Assembly (NCBI GenBank): GCA_030068145.1
Contig: JAPJBO010000767.1
Span: 45,412-109,411, forward strand
From: Diplonema papillatum
Taxonomy: Eukaryota > Euglenozoa > Diplonemea > Diplonemida > Diplonemidae
Direction: 5' to 3'
DNA: 64,000 nucleotides
The notes below the pieces were generated by a model, which was given only the letters and a program-made list of their open reading frames with translations, ran no database searches and was not told the DNA's origin. Shown here piece after piece: positions 62,110 to 64,000 of this stretch; positions within the stretch are counted from its first letter, which is position 1, and each line of letters begins with the position of its first letter. Made by a program: the position numbers and the translations under genes.

Positions 62110-63175
62110 TAGCGTAATCGAGTTCAGGTCGCTTTCATGGGGGGTAGGTGAATTGGCTCATATGAGACATTCCTCAAGGTACAGCCGAAGTAGTGTCGCG
62201 AACTAGAAATCTTCAAAACCGCGTTTAAAACACCTTTGAAGCCAAAGGCGGGGGAAGAAAACAAACACACGACCCGCTTGTTTCAGGAAGTAGCTTCGCG
62301 TGTTATGTTGACATGATGGGACAATACATGTGATCCACACGTTGGTGACCTGTACGTGTGATCACGTCGCACTGCAATTGGGTCGTCGTGTTTGGGTCGG
62401 TTTTTGTGTGTAGATCTTAGATCGAATCTTGTTGAGTTGTATGTTCTTTCAAAACGCTCCCAAGAGCAACGACTAGGCACGCTCGAGTGATCTGCGCGTG
62501 TAGTGAACTTTGGAGAGGGAGGGGGAGGCAGTGCTGATACTAAGCCTGAGACTCAAAACGAAGTTGCTACCCCTGGGTGGGGCCGGAGTACTGTGCCCCC
62601 ACATCTTTCCCACAATGGGGTCAAAGCAGCCCCGGCATTTACCCACAGTGTGTTGGCTATTGTGGCTAGACTATTTGTACATAAGCGCAAGCTTGGAAGG
62701 AAATGCTCGACAATAGCTGCCAGACAAGGGACCGAAGGGATCCCAAGAGCTGTAACTACCGAACCACGTGTTGAACGGACGTGAGGTCATGCGGGTCTAC
62801 CCGAACACGACAAATCACACAAACACAACAGGTTAAAGGTCCTGAGTGAGAAAACAACACGTGGTGGTGCAAGCGAAGAACAAATCAGATTGTGTTTGTA
62901 TTGTATTTTTCCCTCTACCTCTATATTCCTTCCTTCCATTCGGAGTCAGAGCAGCTACGTCGAGTATTTTTCCTTCGTGGCTTTGTAAATGGGCAAAAAT
63001 AACCAATGCCAGGGTTGAAATCAGTTCCGGCGACACGAACTTTTTTGCGATAACCACTTAAACCGGTAGCTACCTCCAGAGAAGTTGATTCCGCCTCCTC
63101 CCACCCACAGACAACGATGCCGAGTTTTGGGGCCTTAGCATCAGCACTGGGGGAGGGATGAGGGAGGATGTTGAG
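62110..63175. other. No gene; repeats
   Basis: 62580-62670 resembles 63190-63280 (CCACAATG, TTTACCCAC, GGCTATTGTGGCTAG). 62680-62830 is the inverted copy of 57480-57645. No supported gene. Confidence 0.45.
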
Positions 63176-63178
63176 AGT

Positions 63179-63216
63179 GTGGGGGAAGTTGTGGGCGCGC
63201 CCACAACTTCCCCCAC
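63179..63216 (+). repeat. 38-bp perfect palindrome
   Basis: GTGGGGGAAGTTGTGGGCG followed by its exact complement, with no loop. It begins a repeat block whose relative is at 62590. Confidence 0.92.
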
Positions 63217-63219
63217 AAT

Positions 63220-63735
63220 GTGGTCAGAACAGCCACAACATTTACCCACGATACATTGCGGCTATTGTGGCTAGTGTACTTTTCCCCCATGACCCAGGGA
63301 ACCTGGGGTCCTTTGTTGCATGATTTCGGCACAGTATTTTTTGTTCGTGCGATTTGACCTGCGTTCAGGTTAAGCTGCCAGGTGCCAGGGTAAACCGCTG
63401 CCAGGTTAAACCACTTCCTTTTTCGCCGTAACGAGTATAAAACAATCCGCTTGTTCTCCCTTCCCCTTTGAGGGGCCACGGGAGGGAATCTCGCCGCTGG
63501 CAGTGTTGTGAGGTTGCCGATCGCCCTCTCAAACTGACTGGGCCCACGCAGCACTACATTTCCCCCCCGTGGCCTCTCTACTACTGCCGGCTGACTTCCA
63601 CAGGGTCCGCCGGAAGGTACAGCAACTCGACAAAGCTTACTGCTTAGCCACAGAGCTCTGCTCCCTTGATTCGAAGGCACACGCTTGCCCTTGATCGACC
63701 GCACTCCGCGCAAGCTGCCCCTGATGAAAACCCAA
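63220..63735. other. No gene recognised
   Basis: A minus-strand frame of 227 residues (63824-63141) crosses the palindrome and the next MITE, so it is not credible as a gene. TAAGCTGCCAGGTGCCAGG and TAAACCGCTGCCAGG at 63371-63410 are small direct repeats. Confidence 0.4.
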
Positions 63736-63736
63736 T

Positions 63737-63958
63737 TACCTACCCCCCCCGTGCATAAGATGGATAGACAAACCCCCTTGATTAACATGGATAACGGGCG
63801 AGAGTGCCGATCCATCTTAAACACGGGGGTGAAGTACCCTCGTGTAAGGCGACTACACTAGTCTCCAGTGCGTGTTTTAGATGGATACCCCCCTTGATTA
63901 AGAAGGATACCGCCAAAACCCGAATTATTCATCCATCTTATGCACGGGGGGTAGGTAG
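63737..63958 (+). mobile_element. MITE with TACCTACCCCCC ends
   Basis: Left end TACCTACCCCCCCCGTGCAT then AAGATGGAT; inverted right end TACCTACCCCCCGTGCATAA then GATGGAT. The subterminal CCCCTTGATTAA occurs twice (63774 and 63890) together with ATGGATA, and an inner end TTTAAACACGGGGG mirrors the outer one. About 222 bp. The window ends soon after. Confidence 0.8.
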
Positions 63959-64000
63959 TCAGAATATATTCAAAACACGCGCGGATCGACGTCGTGTTTC

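Noticed and set aside
63141-63824. A 227-residue minus-strand gene
   Set aside because: The frame passes through a perfect palindrome and into a MITE end; composition is not protein-like and no family is evident.

Overview
This is eukaryotic nuclear DNA from a repeat-rich genome, most likely a protist. Signs are the near absence of long intact genes, many classes of eukaryotic transposon (non-LTR, tyrosine-recombinase and tRNA-derived retroelements, a hAT transposon, many small inverted-repeat elements), poly(A) tails, a telomere-like CCCTAA/CCCGCAAA tract, and large simple-sequence and satellite arrays. I see no bacterial operons, rRNA genes, CRISPR arrays or ordinary housekeeping genes. I cannot name the species; an alveolate or stramenopile alga is a guess only.

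Layout. 0-2.6 kb: a gag-like region and the start of a tyrosine recombinase on the minus strand, cut by the window edge (DIRS/Crypton-like). 5.3-9.4 kb: copy A of a segmental duplication carrying a gene of an unrecognised family. 10-12.7 kb: telomere-like DNA and a fold-back element. 12.5-16.9 kb: a block bounded by arrays of a palindrome (TGCGGTCAATGACCGCA), holding RT/RNase H, zinc-motif and gag-like fragments. 18-22 kb: a small putative secreted protein, a broken ankyrin array and a fragment resembling Ulp1 proteases. 24.4-30.7 kb: copy B of the duplication, with a longer family member that has gained a 21-residue repeat tail. 31-34 kb: a 118-bp hairpin element and two satellites. 34.3-38.4 kb: MITE copies and a hAT-like element, internally deleted, whose first protein begins with a textbook PCNA-binding (PIP) motif. 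40-46 kb: a 195-bp satellite, several MITEs, a (GTT)74 tract and the third member of the unknown family. 46.7-48.1 kb: a non-autonomous element with TAA target duplications. 49-52.5 kb: a retroelement with a Cys-His protease-like domain and a cellular-type RNase H, joined to a 5'-truncated LINE with poly(A), followed by a SINE. 53.3-56.6 kb: tRNA-like tandem repeats, a fold-back element and perfect hairpins. 57-64 kb: more repeats, and the 3' part of a LINE on the minus strand.

Nearly everything here is mobile DNA and its debris. The two features I find most interesting are the three-member protein family (8.3, 28.7 and 44.7 kb), in which flanking non-coding DNA looks better conserved than the coding core, and the several element families built from tandem or palindromic modules in opposed arrays. 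All similarities were judged by eye; percentages and boundaries are approximate.
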